Assembly: GCF_000427465.1 (NCBI RefSeq)
Contig: NZ_ATYB01000014.1
Location: forward strand, 2,596,058-2,660,057
Direction: 5' to 3'
DNA from: Sinorhizobium arboris LMG 14919
Lineage (GTDB): Bacteria; Pseudomonadota; Alphaproteobacteria; Rhizobiales; Rhizobiaceae
DNA length: 64,000 nucleotides
Position numbers and translations under genes: made by a program. Position 1 is the first letter of the stretch, and each line of letters begins with the position of its first letter. Below, in pieces: positions 9,437 to 18,853 of this stretch. Below the pieces are notes generated by a model. That model was not told the DNA's origin. It saw only the letters and a program-made list of their open reading frames with translations, and ran no database searches.

Positions 9437-9631
9437 GGGCCGGGTCTCCTTGAGAAGTGTCAAATTCACGGTTGCCAGACTGTAACCGGAAGCGGTTAAT
9501 TGCTTTTCAACAGGTATGGTTAACAAATCGACAATCTGCGTCGGCGCGCCTGCTACACCAGCACTTTGCGGCGAGAAAGCGGCACATTCGCCCCATTCCC
9601 CGCCATATCTGTGGACATGCCATCACGATGA

Positions 9632-9656
9632 ATTTCGGGCCGTTGCGGCCCGAAAT
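9632..9656 (-). terminator. Hairpin between tolB and pal
   Basis: An 11-bp perfect stem (ATTTCGGGCCG, loop TTG) 50 bases past the tolB stop. There is no T-run after it, so it may stabilise a 3' end or attenuate rather than terminate. Confidence 0.5.
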
Positions 9657-9705
9657 CATCACATCTCGTCAATGCTGGCGATAGAGACCCGGGCGGGCGG
9701 CCGCC

Positions 9706-11016
9706 CTACTCCATAAGCGGCGACCAGGCCGGGTCCGAAGCAAAGCCCTGCGTCGGAACGAGCTGTTCGTTGTAGCCCGTCAGATCGATCGAATAGAGCT
9801 GCGGGCCGCCGGCGCCGGCGTTCTGGCGGAAGAACATCAGGACGCGGCCGTTCGGCGCCCAGGTAGGGCCTTCATTGTGGAAGCCGGTGGTGAGAATGCG
9901 CTCTCCCGAGCCGTCCGGCTTCATGACGCCGATCGAGAACTTCCCGCCCGACTGTTTCGTGAAGGCGATGAGGTCGCCGCGCGGAGACCAGACCGGCGTC
10001 GAATAGGAACCGTCGCCGAAGGAAATGCGCGTCTGACCGGAGCCGTCCGCACCCATGACGTAGAGCTGCTGCCTGCCGCCGCGGTCGCTTTCGAAGACGA
10101 TCCGGCTGCCGTCCGGCGAGTAGGACGGCGACGTGTCGATCGCCGCGGTGTTGGTGAGCCGCGTGGTCGTGCGCGAGCGCAGGTCCATCGTATAGATGTT
10201 GGCGTTGCCTTCCTGCTGCAGGCTCATGATGACCCGCTGGCCATCCGGCGAGAAACGCGGAGCGAAGGTCATGCCGGGGAAGTTGCCGACCACCTCGCGC
10301 TGCCCCGTTTCGAGCTGCAGCAGATAGACGCGCGGCTGCTGGTTCTCGAACGACATATAGGTGATTTCCTGACGGTTCGGCGAGAATCGCGGCGTCAGCA
10401 CGATGTCGTTGGCATTGGTGAGCGCCCGGGAATTGGCACCGTCCTGGTCCATGATGGCGAGCTGGCGCTTGCGCGCATTCTTCGGCCCGCTTTCGGCGAC
10501 ATAGACGATGCGCGTGTCGAAATAGCCCTTCTCGCCGGTGATCCTCTCATAGATCGCGTCGGCGATGATGTGGGCGACCCGGCGCCAGTTTTCCGGCTGG
10601 GTGTAGAACTGCTGACCGAGCATCTGTTGACCGGCAAAGGTATCCCACAGGCGGAACTCCGCCTTCAGCCTTCCGTCGCCTTCCTTGGTAACGCGGCCGA
10701 TGACGAGTGCCTGCGCGTTGATCACCTTCCAGTCCTCGAAGCGCGGCGTGGCATCCGGATTGGAAACCTTCTCGATGAAGGCGCCCTTGTTGATCGGCGC
10801 GAAAAGCCCGGAGCGCTTCAGGTCGGCGGCGACGACGTCGGAAATCTTCTGGGCGAGCTCGCCCTGCAGGAAGTCCGTGATCGCGATCGGCAGCGGCTCG
10901 ACGTTACCCTTGTTGATGTTGATCTCGACGAGCGCATTTGCCGGCGAGGCAATGAGCCCGCAGCCTGCGACCAGCACCATCAGGAGGCGGAAAAGATTGC
11001 GTCTCAGCATTTCCAT
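9706..11016 (-). CDS. tolB: Tol-Pal system protein TolB
   Basis: A periplasmic six-bladed beta-propeller that binds Pal and TolA. The start at 11016 ([20 protein letters not shown], 436 residues) is chosen because the signal peptide begins there; an in-frame ATG two codons on is equally possible. The signal peptide ends near SPANA. An N-terminal alpha/beta domain ([21 protein letters not shown]) is followed by WD40-like PD40 repeats seen as recurring [31 protein letters not shown] and [11 protein letters not shown]. It lies 78 bases after tolA. Confidence 0.97.
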   Translation of the reverse strand: MEMLRRNLFRLLMVLVAGCGLIASPANALVEININKGNVEPLPIAITDFLQGELAQKISDVVAADLKRSGLFAPINKGAFIEKVSNPDATPRFEDWKVINAQALVIGRVTKEGDGRLKAEFRLWDTFAGQQMLGQQFYTQPENWRRVAHIIADAIYERITGEKGYFDTRIVYVAESGPKNARKRQLAIMDQDGANSRALTNANDIVLTPRFSPNRQEITYMSFENQQPRVYLLQLETGQREVVGNFPGMTFAPRFSPDGQRVIMSLQQEGNANIYTMDLRSRTTTRLTNTAAIDTSPSYSPDGSRIVFESDRGGRQQLYVMGADGSGQTRISFGDGSYSTPVWSPRGDLIAFTKQSGGKFSIGVMKPDGSGERILTTGFHNEGPTWAPNGRVLMFFRQNAGAGGPQLYSIDLTGYNEQLVPTQGFASDPAWSPLME

Positions 11017-11094
11017 AAAGCCTTTCAGCCTTTCATCTTTCTGGGCAGGGTAAAGGAAAACGCACGCGGTTTTCGCCACCCCGCCCCAACGTGT

Positions 11095-12162
11095 CTAGAG
11101 CATGGAGCTCGGGTCGAAATTGACGACGACCTCGCTCCACGTCTCGTATTTATCTGTCGGCAGTCCCTTGAAGGGAGCCGATTTAAGGACGGCCCGACGT
11201 GCGCCACCCATGAGCGCACGGCGCGCGGCATCGGAGCCACCCGTCGCTTCCACTTCCGGCTCGCCGATCAGCTCGCCGTTCGGGTCGAGCCGCATCGTCA
11301 CCTTGATGCGGACATCCGCCGCGTCGGCCATGCCGGGAATGATCGACCAATTGTTCTGGATCTGGCCGCGAAGCGCGTCGATCTCGCTCTGAGAGAGCTT
11401 TTCGCCGCTCGTCGTCTTCTTGCCGCCGAGAGCCGCCTCCTCGGTCGCGCGCTTCGCGCCGCCGCCGGAAGATTCCTGCTTGTTGAGCAGAGCTGCGATT
11501 TCATCCGCGTTGAAGTCGCTCTCCTTCTGGGAGGACGCCTTCTTCTGCTCCTTCTTGACCTCTTCCTTCTTGCGCTCGGGCGTCTTGGCCGTCTGCGCGG
11601 GCTTTTCGACCTTGGGCTTCGACTGCGGCGTCGGCACCCTGTCCGGCAGAGCCTCGGCCTCGGGATTTTCCGCAGGCTGCTCTTCCGCCGGTGCCGGTTC
11701 CGGCTTCGTATCCGGCTTTACTTCCTGCTTGGGTTCGGGCAGCGCCGCCACTTCCGTCGCGGGCTCGGCCGCCGGCTTCTCCTCGACCTTTTCGATCTCT
11801 TCCTTCACCGGGTCGGGCGTCGGCGGGGCCTTTTCCGTCTTCTGCGGTGCTGCGGCCGACTCGTTGTCGACCGGCTTGGCATTGGGCGTGGGTGGCGTCT
11901 TCAGGTCGACGTCGTTCTCGCCGATATTCTCGGCGTTCTCGACCGGCGTCGGCTTCTTGGTCGGCACCGGCGACGCCTTTTCCTTGGCCGGAGCCTTCTT
12001 ATCGCCCTGCTGGATCTGCGTGATCGACTCGACCGGCACGATGTCGACCGGCAGCGCCTCGACATCCGCGACCTCGAAATCGGCCGGGCTGCCAAGCGAC
12101 ACCAGCGCCCAGGTCAGGACCAGAGCGTGGAGGACAGCAGATGTAGCAAGACTGCCCTTCAT
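11095..12162 (-). CDS. tolA: TolA-like energy transducer
   Basis: An inner-membrane protein spanning the periplasm and passing proton-motive force from TolQR to TolB-Pal. The 355-residue chain has one N-terminal membrane helix (about 4-23), a long Pro, Lys, Glu and Ala-rich linker (about 50-230; KKPTPVEN, EKAPPTPDPVKEE, KVEEKPAAEPATEV) and a compact C-terminal TonB/TolA fold (SEIDALRGQIQNNWSIIPGM, VTMRLDPNGELIGEPEVEA, YETWSEVVVNFDPSSML). The linker is shorter and more Pro-rich than in E. coli TolA, normal for alphaproteobacteria. It is 8 bases after tolR, so translation is likely coupled. Confidence 0.93.
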   Translation of the reverse strand: MKGSLATSAVLHALVLTWALVSLGSPADFEVADVEALPVDIVPVESITQIQQGDKKAPAKEKASPVPTKKPTPVENAENIGENDVDLKTPPTPNAKPVDNESAAAPQKTEKAPPTPDPVKEEIEKVEEKPAAEPATEVAALPEPKQEVKPDTKPEPAPAEEQPAENPEAEALPDRVPTPQSKPKVEKPAQTAKTPERKKEEVKKEQKKASSQKESDFNADEIAALLNKQESSGGGAKRATEEAALGGKKTTSGEKLSQSEIDALRGQIQNNWSIIPGMADAADVRIKVTMRLDPNGELIGEPEVEATGGSDAARRALMGGARRAVLKSAPFKGLPTDKYETWSEVVVNFDPSSML

Positions 12163-12170
12163 TCAGACGA

Positions 12171-12620
12171 TCACTTCTCTTGTTCTTGAAGCGTAACGAG
12201 ACCCAGGTTCTTGAAGCCTGCCGCGGAGATGCGCGCCATCACCTTCATCACGGTGCCGTAGTCGGCATTGGTGTCGCCGCGCACATAGATGCGCTCGTTG
12301 TAACCGGTCGTGGCAATCGCCTCGAGCTTCGGCACGACCTCGTCGATCGCGATCGGCGTCTCCTGCAGAAAGATTTCGCCTGCCGGGTTGACCGAGACGG
12401 TGATCGGCTGGGTGTCGGCGTTCATCGCCTTGGCCTGCGTTTCCGGCAGGTCGATCGGCACGCCGACCGTCATCATCGGCGCAGCCACCATGAAGATGAT
12501 GAGCAAGACCAGCATGACGTCGACGAGCGGCGTGACGTTGATCTCGCTGATCGCACTTCTTCTGCCGTTGCGACGGCGCCGCCCGCCCGAACCCTTGGTT
12601 CCGCCAACTGCCATACCCAT
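12171..12620 (-). CDS. tolR: Tol-Pal system protein TolR
   Basis: An ExbD/TolR family inner-membrane protein of 149 residues with one helix. A basic Gly/Arg-rich N-terminus (about 7-21) precedes the signature SEINVTPLVDVMLVLLIIFM, in which the Asp at the start of the helix is the expected proton-binding residue. The periplasmic domain follows (GVPIDLPETQAK, RIYVRGDTNADYGTVMKVM). It follows tolQ by 27 bases and precedes tolA by 8, in the order Q-R-A-B. Confidence 0.97.
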   Translation of the reverse strand: MGMAVGGTKGSGGRRRRNGRRSAISEINVTPLVDVMLVLLIIFMVAAPMMTVGVPIDLPETQAKAMNADTQPITVSVNPAGEIFLQETPIAIDEVVPKLEAIATTGYNERIYVRGDTNADYGTVMKVMARISAAGFKNLGLVTLQEQEK

Positions 12621-12647
12621 CAGCGTTGTCTCCGTACTCTGAGGTCG

Positions 12648-13367
12648 TTATTGCGCGGCCTGGCGGGAAGGCTGCAGCTTCTCGTCGATCTGCCGCGACA
12701 GGATGGCGGAGAACTCGTCGGCGAAGGCTTCCATGCGTGCGGTCAGCTTGCCGGCATCGGCAGTGAACTTGTTGTAGGCGATAACGGCGGGAATAGCGGC
12801 GAGCAGACCGATGGCGGTCGCCAGCAGCGCTTCGGCGATACCCGGTGCAACGACGGCGAGGTTGGTGGACTTGGAACCTGCGATTGCCTGGAACGAGGTC
12901 ATGATGCCGACGACGGTACCGAAAAGGCCGATGAAGGGTGCAGCCGATCCGATCGTCGCAAGAGAGCCGAGCCTTGCCTCCAACGCTTCCGACTCACGGG
13001 CGAGCGTCACGTCCATGGCGCGGTCGATACGCATCTGCAGGCCGATCGGAGCGCGCGCGCCGCGCTCGAAGCTTTTCTTCCATTCGCGCATGGCCGAAAC
13101 GAAGATCGCGCCCATTCCGCTCGTCTGCCGGTCCGAGAGCGTGCGATAGAGCTCCTCCAACGACTGACCGGACCAGAAGACCTGCTCGAAATTATCGAGC
13201 TGGCGGCGAACACGCCCGTAATTCAGGCTCTTGTCGACCACGATCGCCCAGGTCCAGACAGAGGCGGCGATAAGCCCCAGCATGACCAGCTTCACGACCA
13301 AGCCCGCTTGCATGAAGAGCGACCAGAGGGTCACGTCGCTCGTCGCGGCCAATCCAACCTGTTCCAT
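12648..13367 (-). CDS. tolQ: Tol-Pal system protein TolQ
   Basis: The proton-channel subunit of the MotA/TolQ/ExbB family, 239 residues with three membrane helices: about 22-42 (KLVMLGLIAASVWTWAIVVD), about 140-160 and about 175-195. The conserved core LGSLATIGSAAPFIGLFGTV and the GIAEALLATAIGLLAAIPAV helix are intact. First gene of the tol operon. ybgC, which normally precedes tolQ directly, is 5.5 kb further upstream here because ku, ligD, EamA and lrp lie between, so tolQ must have its own promoter in 13368-13742. Confidence 0.97.
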   Translation of the reverse strand: MEQVGLAATSDVTLWSLFMQAGLVVKLVMLGLIAASVWTWAIVVDKSLNYGRVRRQLDNFEQVFWSGQSLEELYRTLSDRQTSGMGAIFVSAMREWKKSFERGARAPIGLQMRIDRAMDVTLARESEALEARLGSLATIGSAAPFIGLFGTVVGIMTSFQAIAGSKSTNLAVVAPGIAEALLATAIGLLAAIPAVIAYNKFTADAGKLTARMEAFADEFSAILSRQIDEKLQPSRQAAQ

Positions 13368-13742
13368 CGATTTCAGTCCCCGAATCCAAATACCCGGCAG
13401 AGCAATTCATGCTCGTAACCGGGTCGCCCAAATGTCCTGCAGCAGGAATGCCCCGGTATTGCCACCGATCGCGGCATTGCGATCTACTCGCATCAGCCTG
13501 CCTTCTTGCCGTCAATTTTGGTCAAAGGATGACGTGCACTGCACAAATCCTGATACACGGATTAAGACACCATTATGGTTAAGGGAGTATTACCGCGCGG
13601 TTAGAGAGAACTTGTGCGATACGGAACTTCGCACCGCGTCGCACGTTTCGATGCCATGACCCCCTGGCCCCCAAAACATGAAGCCTTCCCGGTGCGGCGC
13701 CCCTCCGGCCCCGCCGGCGCGGTTCTCCCGTGAGGTCCGGAT
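13368..13742. other. Divergent intergenic region between tolQ and ku
   Basis: It carries promoters for the tol operon (minus) and for ku-ligD (plus). A small hairpin GATCGC-N6-GCGATC is at 13467-13484, and an A/T-rich stretch at 13555-13590 contains two TTAA words whose spacing does not fit the CtrA box. No gene is supported. Confidence 0.5.
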
Positions 13743-14633
13743 ATGGCACCACGCGCAATGTGGAAGGGACAGCTTCGTCTTTCGCTGGTCTCGATAGCGG
13801 TCGAGCTCTTCAGCGCGACCCGCACCGGCGCCAGCATCTCGTTCCGCCAGATCCATAAGCCCTCCGGCAAGCGCGTCCATTACCAGAAGGTGGTGGAAGG
13901 CATCGGACCTGTGAATGTCGACGACATCGTCAAAGGCTACGAGTACGAGAACGACAGATATGTCCTGCTCGAGCCGGACGAAGTCGACGCGATAAAGCTC
14001 GAGACCAAGAAGACGCTGGAGCTGGTCCAGTTCGTCGACGTCGGCGAAATTTCGCCTCTTTACTTCGAAAAGCCCTACTACCTCGTGCCTGCCGACGAGC
14101 TGGCGGAGGATGCCTATCGCGTCGTACGCGACGCATTGAGGACCTCGAACAAGGTCGGGCTTGGGCAATTGACGCTGAGGGGCCGCGAATATCTCGTCGC
14201 GGTGAAGCCTTGCGGCGACGGGCTCCTTCTGGAGACTTTGCGATACGCGGACGAATTGCGGAAAGCCGACCCGATGTTTTCCCAAATATCCGGAAAGAAG
14301 GCGGACAAGGAACTGCTGGAGGTTGCGACCACGCTGATCGAACGCAAAAGCGGACCGTTCGACGCCGAAGCGTTCAAGGACAACTACGCCGCGGCGCTGC
14401 AGGAACTGGTCAAGCGCAAGATGAAGGGCAAGTCGGCGCATGTCACGATCGAAAAAGAGGGACGCGCTCAGAAACGCGGAGATAACGTCGTCGACCTGAT
14501 GGCAGCGTTGAAGAAGAGCCTCGAAGGCGGCGAAAGCAAGAAACCGCCGGCGAAATCCCGAGCAAAGTCTTCGTCAAAGTCTCAGGAAAAATCGCCCCCC
14601 TCCTCGCAGCGGGCCCGGCGGAAGTCGGCGTGA
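13743..14633 (+). CDS. ku: Non-homologous end-joining protein Ku
   Basis: Bacterial Ku homodimerises, threads onto double-strand DNA ends and recruits LigD. The 296-residue chain starts after GAGG and shows the family hallmarks: WKGQLRLSLVSIAVELFSAT, the ring-forming core YVLLEPDEVDAIKLET, SPLYFEKPYYLVP, and the helical arm (ALQELVKRKMKGKSAHV). The C-terminal tail from about residue 250 is Lys/Ser/Arg-rich (SKSQEKSPPSSQRARRKSA) and probably binds DNA. ligD follows after 9 bases, so the two form an operon. Rhizobia often carry several ku copies; whether others exist cannot be seen here. Confidence 0.95.
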   Translation: MAPRAMWKGQLRLSLVSIAVELFSATRTGASISFRQIHKPSGKRVHYQKVVEGIGPVNVDDIVKGYEYENDRYVLLEPDEVDAIKLETKKTLELVQFVDVGEISPLYFEKPYYLVPADELAEDAYRVVRDALRTSNKVGLGQLTLRGREYLVAVKPCGDGLLLETLRYADELRKADPMFSQISGKKADKELLEVATTLIERKSGPFDAEAFKDNYAAALQELVKRKMKGKSAHVTIEKEGRAQKRGDNVVDLMAALKKSLEGGESKKPPAKSRAKSSSKSQEKSPPSSQRARRKSA

Positions 14634-14642
14634 GGACGGTCC

Positions 14643-17234
14643 ATGGCCGCGCGCAACGAACCGCTCTCCGAATACAACCGGCGCCGCGATTTCACGCGCA
14701 CGAGCGAACCCAAGGGAGCGGTCGCGCGGCGGAGCGGTGAGAGGATGCGTTTCCTCGTCCAGAAGCACGCTGCGACCCGCCTGCATTACGACTTCCGCCT
14801 GGAATGGGAGGGCGTGCTGAAGAGCTGGGCGGTCACGCGCGGCCCGAGCCTCAACCCCGAAGACAAGCGCCTTGCCGTGCGCACCGAAGACCACCCGCTT
14901 GCCTATGGCGACTTCGAAGGAACGATACCGAAAGGAGAGTATGGCGGCGGCACGGTAATGCTCTGGGACACGGGCTGGTGGGAGCCGGAGGATGATCCGT
15001 CGAAAGCCTTGAAGAAGGGCAAGCTGTCCTTCAAGCTGCATGGCAGCCGCATGAAGGGCGGCTGGGCGCTGGTGCGCATGCGGCCACGCGAAGGCGAAAA
15101 GCGCGAAAACTGGCTGCTCGTCAAGGAAACGGACGAGATCGCCTCAGAAGACGGCGAGAGCCTGATCAACGAAAACGTCACCAGCATCGCCACCGGCCGG
15201 ACTATGGACGAAATCGCCGAAGGCAGGGGCGAGAAGCGGGCGCGGGTCTGGCATTCCAACAAGAGCACCTCGGCCAATCTCAAGGCCGGCGCGATCGCCG
15301 AAAACGGCAATGCACGCAAGCCCGCGACGCGAAAACCCTCCGGCAAGCTGCCCGCCTTCAAGGCACCGCAGCTTGCGACTCTGGTGACCAGGGCACCCGC
15401 CGGCGACGCGTGGCTGAACGAAGCGAAGTTCGACGGCTACCGGCTTGTCTGCGCCGTCGGCGGCGGCGCTGTCCGATGCTACACGCGAAACGGTCTCGAT
15501 TGGACGGAGAAATTCCCGGCCATTGCCGCGGCCCTCGCAGAACTCGACTGCCGGTCCGCCCTGATCGACGGAGAGGTGGTGGCGCTGTCGGAAAGCGGGT
15601 CCAGCTTCTCTGCCCTGCAGAAGGCCCTGAGGACCGGGGCCAGCACAAGGCTTTACGCTTTCGATCTCCTCGAGCTTGACGGCAAGGATCTGAGCCGCAA
15701 GCCGCTCGTTGAGCGCAAGGAACGGCTCGAAGCGCTGCTCGAGACGCTCGGCACCACCTCGACCATTCAGTTCAGCGAGCATGTTCGCGGCAATGGCGAG
15801 CACGTGCTTTCTGCAGTATGCAAGGCAGGTCAGGAAGGTATAATCGCCAAGGAGTCGAATGCGCCCTATCGCAGCGGGCGCACCCGAAGCTGGCTCAAAG
15901 TGAAATGCACGAAGCGCCAGGAATTCGTCATCGGCGGCTATACCCGCTCGACGAAAAAGGGGCGCGCCTTCGCCTCGCTCCTGGTCGGGACCTTCGAAGG
16001 CGGCAAGCTGATCTATCGTGGCGGCGTCGGGACCGGCTTCAGCGAAAAGACGATGGAGGAACTCGCCGCCGCTTTCGCAAAACGCAGACGCGATAGGTCG
16101 CCCTTCGACAGCGTGCCGCGAGAGAGAATGCGAAATACGGTATGGCTGAAGCCGGATCTGGTGGCGGAGGTGGATTTCGCCGAATTCACGGCTGACGGAC
16201 ATGTCCGCCACGGATCGTTCGAGGGATTGCGCGAGGACAAGGAGGCCAAGGCCGTGAAACTTGAGACACCGAAGTCGGCAGAAGCGGAGGCGGCCAAAGG
16301 CAGACCCTCCGTCAAGACGCGCAAGGCGTCAGCTGCGCAGGAAGACGCCGATGTCCTCGGCATCCGCATCTCGCATCCCGACAGGATCCTCTTCGCGGGC
16401 CAGGGCATCACCAAGATCGACCTCGCGCGCTACTATGCGGTCGTTGCTGAAAAGATGCTTCCTTTTGCCGCCGATCATCCCGTCTCGCTGGTGCGCTGCC
16501 CACAGGGCGGCGATCGGCACTGTTTCTTCCAGAAGCATGCAAGCGACGGTTTCCCCGAGGCGATTCGGGAAGTGCCTATCACCGAGTCATCGGGCAACAC
16601 CGAAGACTACATGTACATCCACGACGCCGAGGGGCTCGTCGCCGCCGTGCAGATGGGAACGCTCGAGTTTCACATCTGGGGTGCAAGGACCGATCGGCTG
16701 GAGAAACCCGATCGCCTGGTCTTCGATCTCGATCCCGATCCAAGCGTCGACTTCGCGACCGTCAAGGAGGCAGCCGTCAAGCTGCGCGACGCGCTCGCCG
16801 GAATCGGCTTGAAAACCGTTCCCATGGTGACCGGCGGCAAGGGTGTCCACGTCATCGTGCCGCTCCGCCCCCATGCCGATTGGGAGCAGGCGAAAGGCTT
16901 CGCAAAGGCTCTCGCGCGATCCTTTGCCGAGCGCGATCCGGATCATTTTGTGGCCACCATGTCGAAAGCGAAGCGCAAGGGGAAGATTTTCATCGACTGG
17001 CTGAGGAACGACCGCGGCGCCACCGCGATCGCGCCCTACTCCACTCGGGCACGCTCCGGCGGACCCGTCGCCACTCCGGTCAGCTGGGAGGAACTCGAAA
17101 ACCTCGAAGCCGCCAACGGGTTTCGTATTCCGGACATCCTCGAACGCATCGAAGCCGGGACCGACCCGTGGCATGAGGTCGGGAAGGTCAGTCAATCACT
17201 GACAAAGAAGGTGCTGCAGTCGACGGTGAGCTGA
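14643..17234 (+). CDS. ligD: ATP-dependent DNA ligase D (PE-Lig-Pol)
   Basis: An 863-residue end-processing and sealing enzyme. Order: N-terminal 3'-phosphoesterase domain (about 35-160; KHAATRLHYDFRLEW, GDFEGTIPKGEYGGG with its His/Asp/Arg site), Ser/Lys-rich linker, ATP-dependent ligase domain (nucleotidyl lysine K262 in EAKFDGY; IIAKESNAPYRSGRTRSWLK) with OB fold (GGVGTGFSEKTMEEL), second linker, then a C-terminal archaeo-eukaryotic primase-type polymerase domain (about 575-863; ISHPDRILFAG, CFFQKHASDGFPE, the metal motif VFDLDPDPSVDF, HVIVPLRP). This order matches the Pseudomonas type, not the mycobacterial Pol-PE-Lig order. All three active sites look intact. Confidence 0.95.
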   Translation: MAARNEPLSEYNRRRDFTRTSEPKGAVARRSGERMRFLVQKHAATRLHYDFRLEWEGVLKSWAVTRGPSLNPEDKRLAVRTEDHPLAYGDFEGTIPKGEYGGGTVMLWDTGWWEPEDDPSKALKKGKLSFKLHGSRMKGGWALVRMRPREGEKRENWLLVKETDEIASEDGESLINENVTSIATGRTMDEIAEGRGEKRARVWHSNKSTSANLKAGAIAENGNARKPATRKPSGKLPAFKAPQLATLVTRAPAGDAWLNEAKFDGYRLVCAVGGGAVRCYTRNGLDWTEKFPAIAAALAELDCRSALIDGEVVALSESGSSFSALQKALRTGASTRLYAFDLLELDGKDLSRKPLVERKERLEALLETLGTTSTIQFSEHVRGNGEHVLSAVCKAGQEGIIAKESNAPYRSGRTRSWLKVKCTKRQEFVIGGYTRSTKKGRAFASLLVGTFEGGKLIYRGGVGTGFSEKTMEELAAAFAKRRRDRSPFDSVPRERMRNTVWLKPDLVAEVDFAEFTADGHVRHGSFEGLREDKEAKAVKLETPKSAEAEAAKGRPSVKTRKASAAQEDADVLGIRISHPDRILFAGQGITKIDLARYYAVVAEKMLPFAADHPVSLVRCPQGGDRHCFFQKHASDGFPEAIREVPITESSGNTEDYMYIHDAEGLVAAVQMGTLEFHIWGARTDRLEKPDRLVFDLDPDPSVDFATVKEAAVKLRDALAGIGLKTVPMVTGGKGVHVIVPLRPHADWEQAKGFAKALARSFAERDPDHFVATMSKAKRKGKIFIDWLRNDRGATAIAPYSTRARSGGPVATPVSWEELENLEAANGFRIPDILERIEAGTDPWHEVGKVSQSLTKKVLQSTVS

Positions 17235-17260
17235 AATCCTGACGGTTCCTATGCCCTCGC

Positions 17261-18175
17261 TCACGAGCGGCGCCAGGGAAGCGGCGAGAGAAGGCCCGTC
17301 GAGAGCACGACACCCACCGCCGTCACGAACGTTGCCGCCATTGTGAATGCATCAACCGCCTCGGAGAGCAGGAGGGCGCCTCCGATTGCCGCAGCTACCG
17401 GTGTAATGGCGGTGCAGGCAGCAGCTTGCGTGGCCCCCAGCATGCGCACCGCAGTGCCGTAGAAAATCGTAGCGAGGAGTCCCGACAAAATCCCTTGCGG
17501 CAGGAGTTGAAGCAAAATCTCCGAGACAGGCGCGGTGAACAGGTTTGACCCGAGAAACGGGACCAAAGCGAGGTTGACGATCGTCGACCAAATGCAGATC
17601 AGGGCTCCCGCTTCGAAAGCCGAGAGGCCCGAACGTCGGAAGGCATGGGTGTAGAGCGCCCAGAGCGTCGCCCCGAATGGCAGCACCAGATAGCTGCGCC
17701 ATGTCAGCTCGACCTCATTTGCATTTGCCATGAGCAGCAGAACGCCGCCGCCGAAGATCGCGAGCATGCCGAGCTTTCGGACCGGGTCCGGCCGCTCGCC
17801 GATGAAAAGCATGCCTATGAGCGCGGTCGCGAGAGGCATGATGCCCGGGAGCAGTACCCCAGCGGCCGATGCTGGTGTCGCGTGAAGGCCGAAGGCGGCA
17901 ACCTGAAAAAATGGCGCACCCGCGCCGGCGAACATCAGCACCAACGGAAACTTCTCGACCTGTTTCGGCCACACCCCCGTGCGGCGAAGGAAAGGCATCA
18001 GCACGAGCGCCGGAACACCGAAGCGCAGCAAGGCGAGATCGAGCGTCGTCAACGACCCGGCTTTGCTGTACCGCATGGAGATGAGCCACGCCGTCCAGAT
18101 CAGCACGACCGACATGGAGGCGGCGATGCCGAGGGCAACGGATGTGGCGGGGCGTTCGTTTGCCATCTCAGCCAT
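17261..18175 (-). CDS. EamA/DMT-family transporter
   Basis: A drug/metabolite transporter family membrane protein of 304 residues with about ten hydrophobic helices and two EamA repeats (first LGIAASMSVVLIWTAWLISM, second LVLPFGATLWALYTHAFRRS). The start at 18175 (MAEMANERP) is chosen because AAGGAG lies six bases before it; the longer frame reads into the promoter of the next gene. The substrate is unknown; relatives export amino acids or other metabolites. It diverges from the Lrp-type gene at 18298 across 122 bases with one perfect inverted repeat, so that regulator probably controls it. Confidence 0.85.
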   Translation of the reverse strand: MAEMANERPATSVALGIAASMSVVLIWTAWLISMRYSKAGSLTTLDLALLRFGVPALVLMPFLRRTGVWPKQVEKFPLVLMFAGAGAPFFQVAAFGLHATPASAAGVLLPGIMPLATALIGMLFIGERPDPVRKLGMLAIFGGGVLLLMANANEVELTWRSYLVLPFGATLWALYTHAFRRSGLSAFEAGALICIWSTIVNLALVPFLGSNLFTAPVSEILLQLLPQGILSGLLATIFYGTAVRMLGATQAAACTAITPVAAAIGGALLLSEAVDAFTMAATFVTAVGVVLSTGLLSPLPWRRS

Positions 18176-18243
18176 GATCATCTCCTTCCGACGGAGGCGA
18201 TCATAGTACTTGCGACGGAGCCAGTCCTTGCTATCTGCAGCGC

Positions 18244-18265
18244 GAAATGCCATGAAATTGGCATT
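18244..18265. promoter_or_regulatory. Candidate Lrp-type operator between the EamA gene and lrp
   Basis: A perfect inverted repeat AAATGCCA-N6-TGGCATTT, 33 bases upstream of the regulator's start codon and 69 upstream of the transporter's. Its position fits autoregulation plus control of the divergent gene. The assignment is inferred. Confidence 0.55.
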
Positions 18266-18297
18266 TTATTGCGCCGAGGGGCCGCGAGGAACCAAAT

Positions 18298-18774
18298 ATG
18301 CCAAAAATGGATCAATATGATCTCGCCATCCTCGCTGCCTTGCAAGAGAATGCCCGTGCCACCAATGTCGAGGTGGCGGAGAAAGTAAACCTTTCGCCGT
18401 CGCCCTGCCTACGAAGGACACGCCTTCTGGAGGAGGCGGGGATCATTCGCGGGTACCGCGCCGACCTCGACCGTCAGGCCGTCGGGCTCGAGCTTACGGT
18501 CTTCGTCGCCTTCAAGGTCATTCGGCATACCCGCGAGAACGCTCAGGCCCTGCAGCATGCATTGCTCGAGATCCCAGAGGTGATCGCCTGCCACATGATT
18601 TCAGGCGAGGCGGATTTTCTGGCGGAGGTCGTGGTGGAGAACCTCGCGGCTTATGAGAAGCTGCTCACGGAGAAGCTCCTCGTTCTGCCGCACGTGACCG
18701 ACATCCGATCCAATTTCGCGATCCGCTCGGTCAAGACCGGCGGACCGGTGAAGCTGCCACGGGTCCGCGACTAG
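18298..18774 (+). CDS. Lrp/AsnC-family transcriptional regulator
   Basis: A 158-residue regulator with an N-terminal winged helix (DQYDLAILAALQENARATNVEVAEKVNLSPSPC with the recognition segment SPCLRRTRLLEEAGII), the linker IRGYRADLDRQAVG, and a C-terminal RAM ligand-binding domain (LTVFVAFKVI, VIACHMISGEADFLAEVVV). Such proteins form octamers or hexadecamers and sense amino acids. Divergent from the EamA transporter with a palindrome between, the usual layout of an Lrp-like regulator beside an amino-acid exporter. The ligand is unknown. Confidence 0.9.
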   Translation: MPKMDQYDLAILAALQENARATNVEVAEKVNLSPSPCLRRTRLLEEAGIIRGYRADLDRQAVGLELTVFVAFKVIRHTRENAQALQHALLEIPEVIACHMISGEADFLAEVVVENLAAYEKLLTEKLLVLPHVTDIRSNFAIRSVKTGGPVKLPRVRD

Positions 18775-18853
18775 GTCGAAGCGACCTCGAGCTGAGGCGG
18801 GATGCGGGCGAAAATCGGTACACCTCTCCTCATTCCGTTCCAGGCGGGAGAAC

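Noticed and set aside
9497..9524. TTAA words upstream of pal as a CtrA box
   Set aside because: Spacing is over 15 bases; no N7 match.
9877..12189. Plus-strand frame of 770 codons opposite tolB and tolA
   Set aside because: Antisense to clear TolB and TolA proteins; its low-complexity Leu/Arg content is the complement of the Pro/Lys/Glu-rich TolA linker.
13559..13583. Pair of TTAA words upstream of tolQ as a CtrA box
   Set aside because: The two words are about 13 bases apart, not the 7 required, so it does not fit the consensus.
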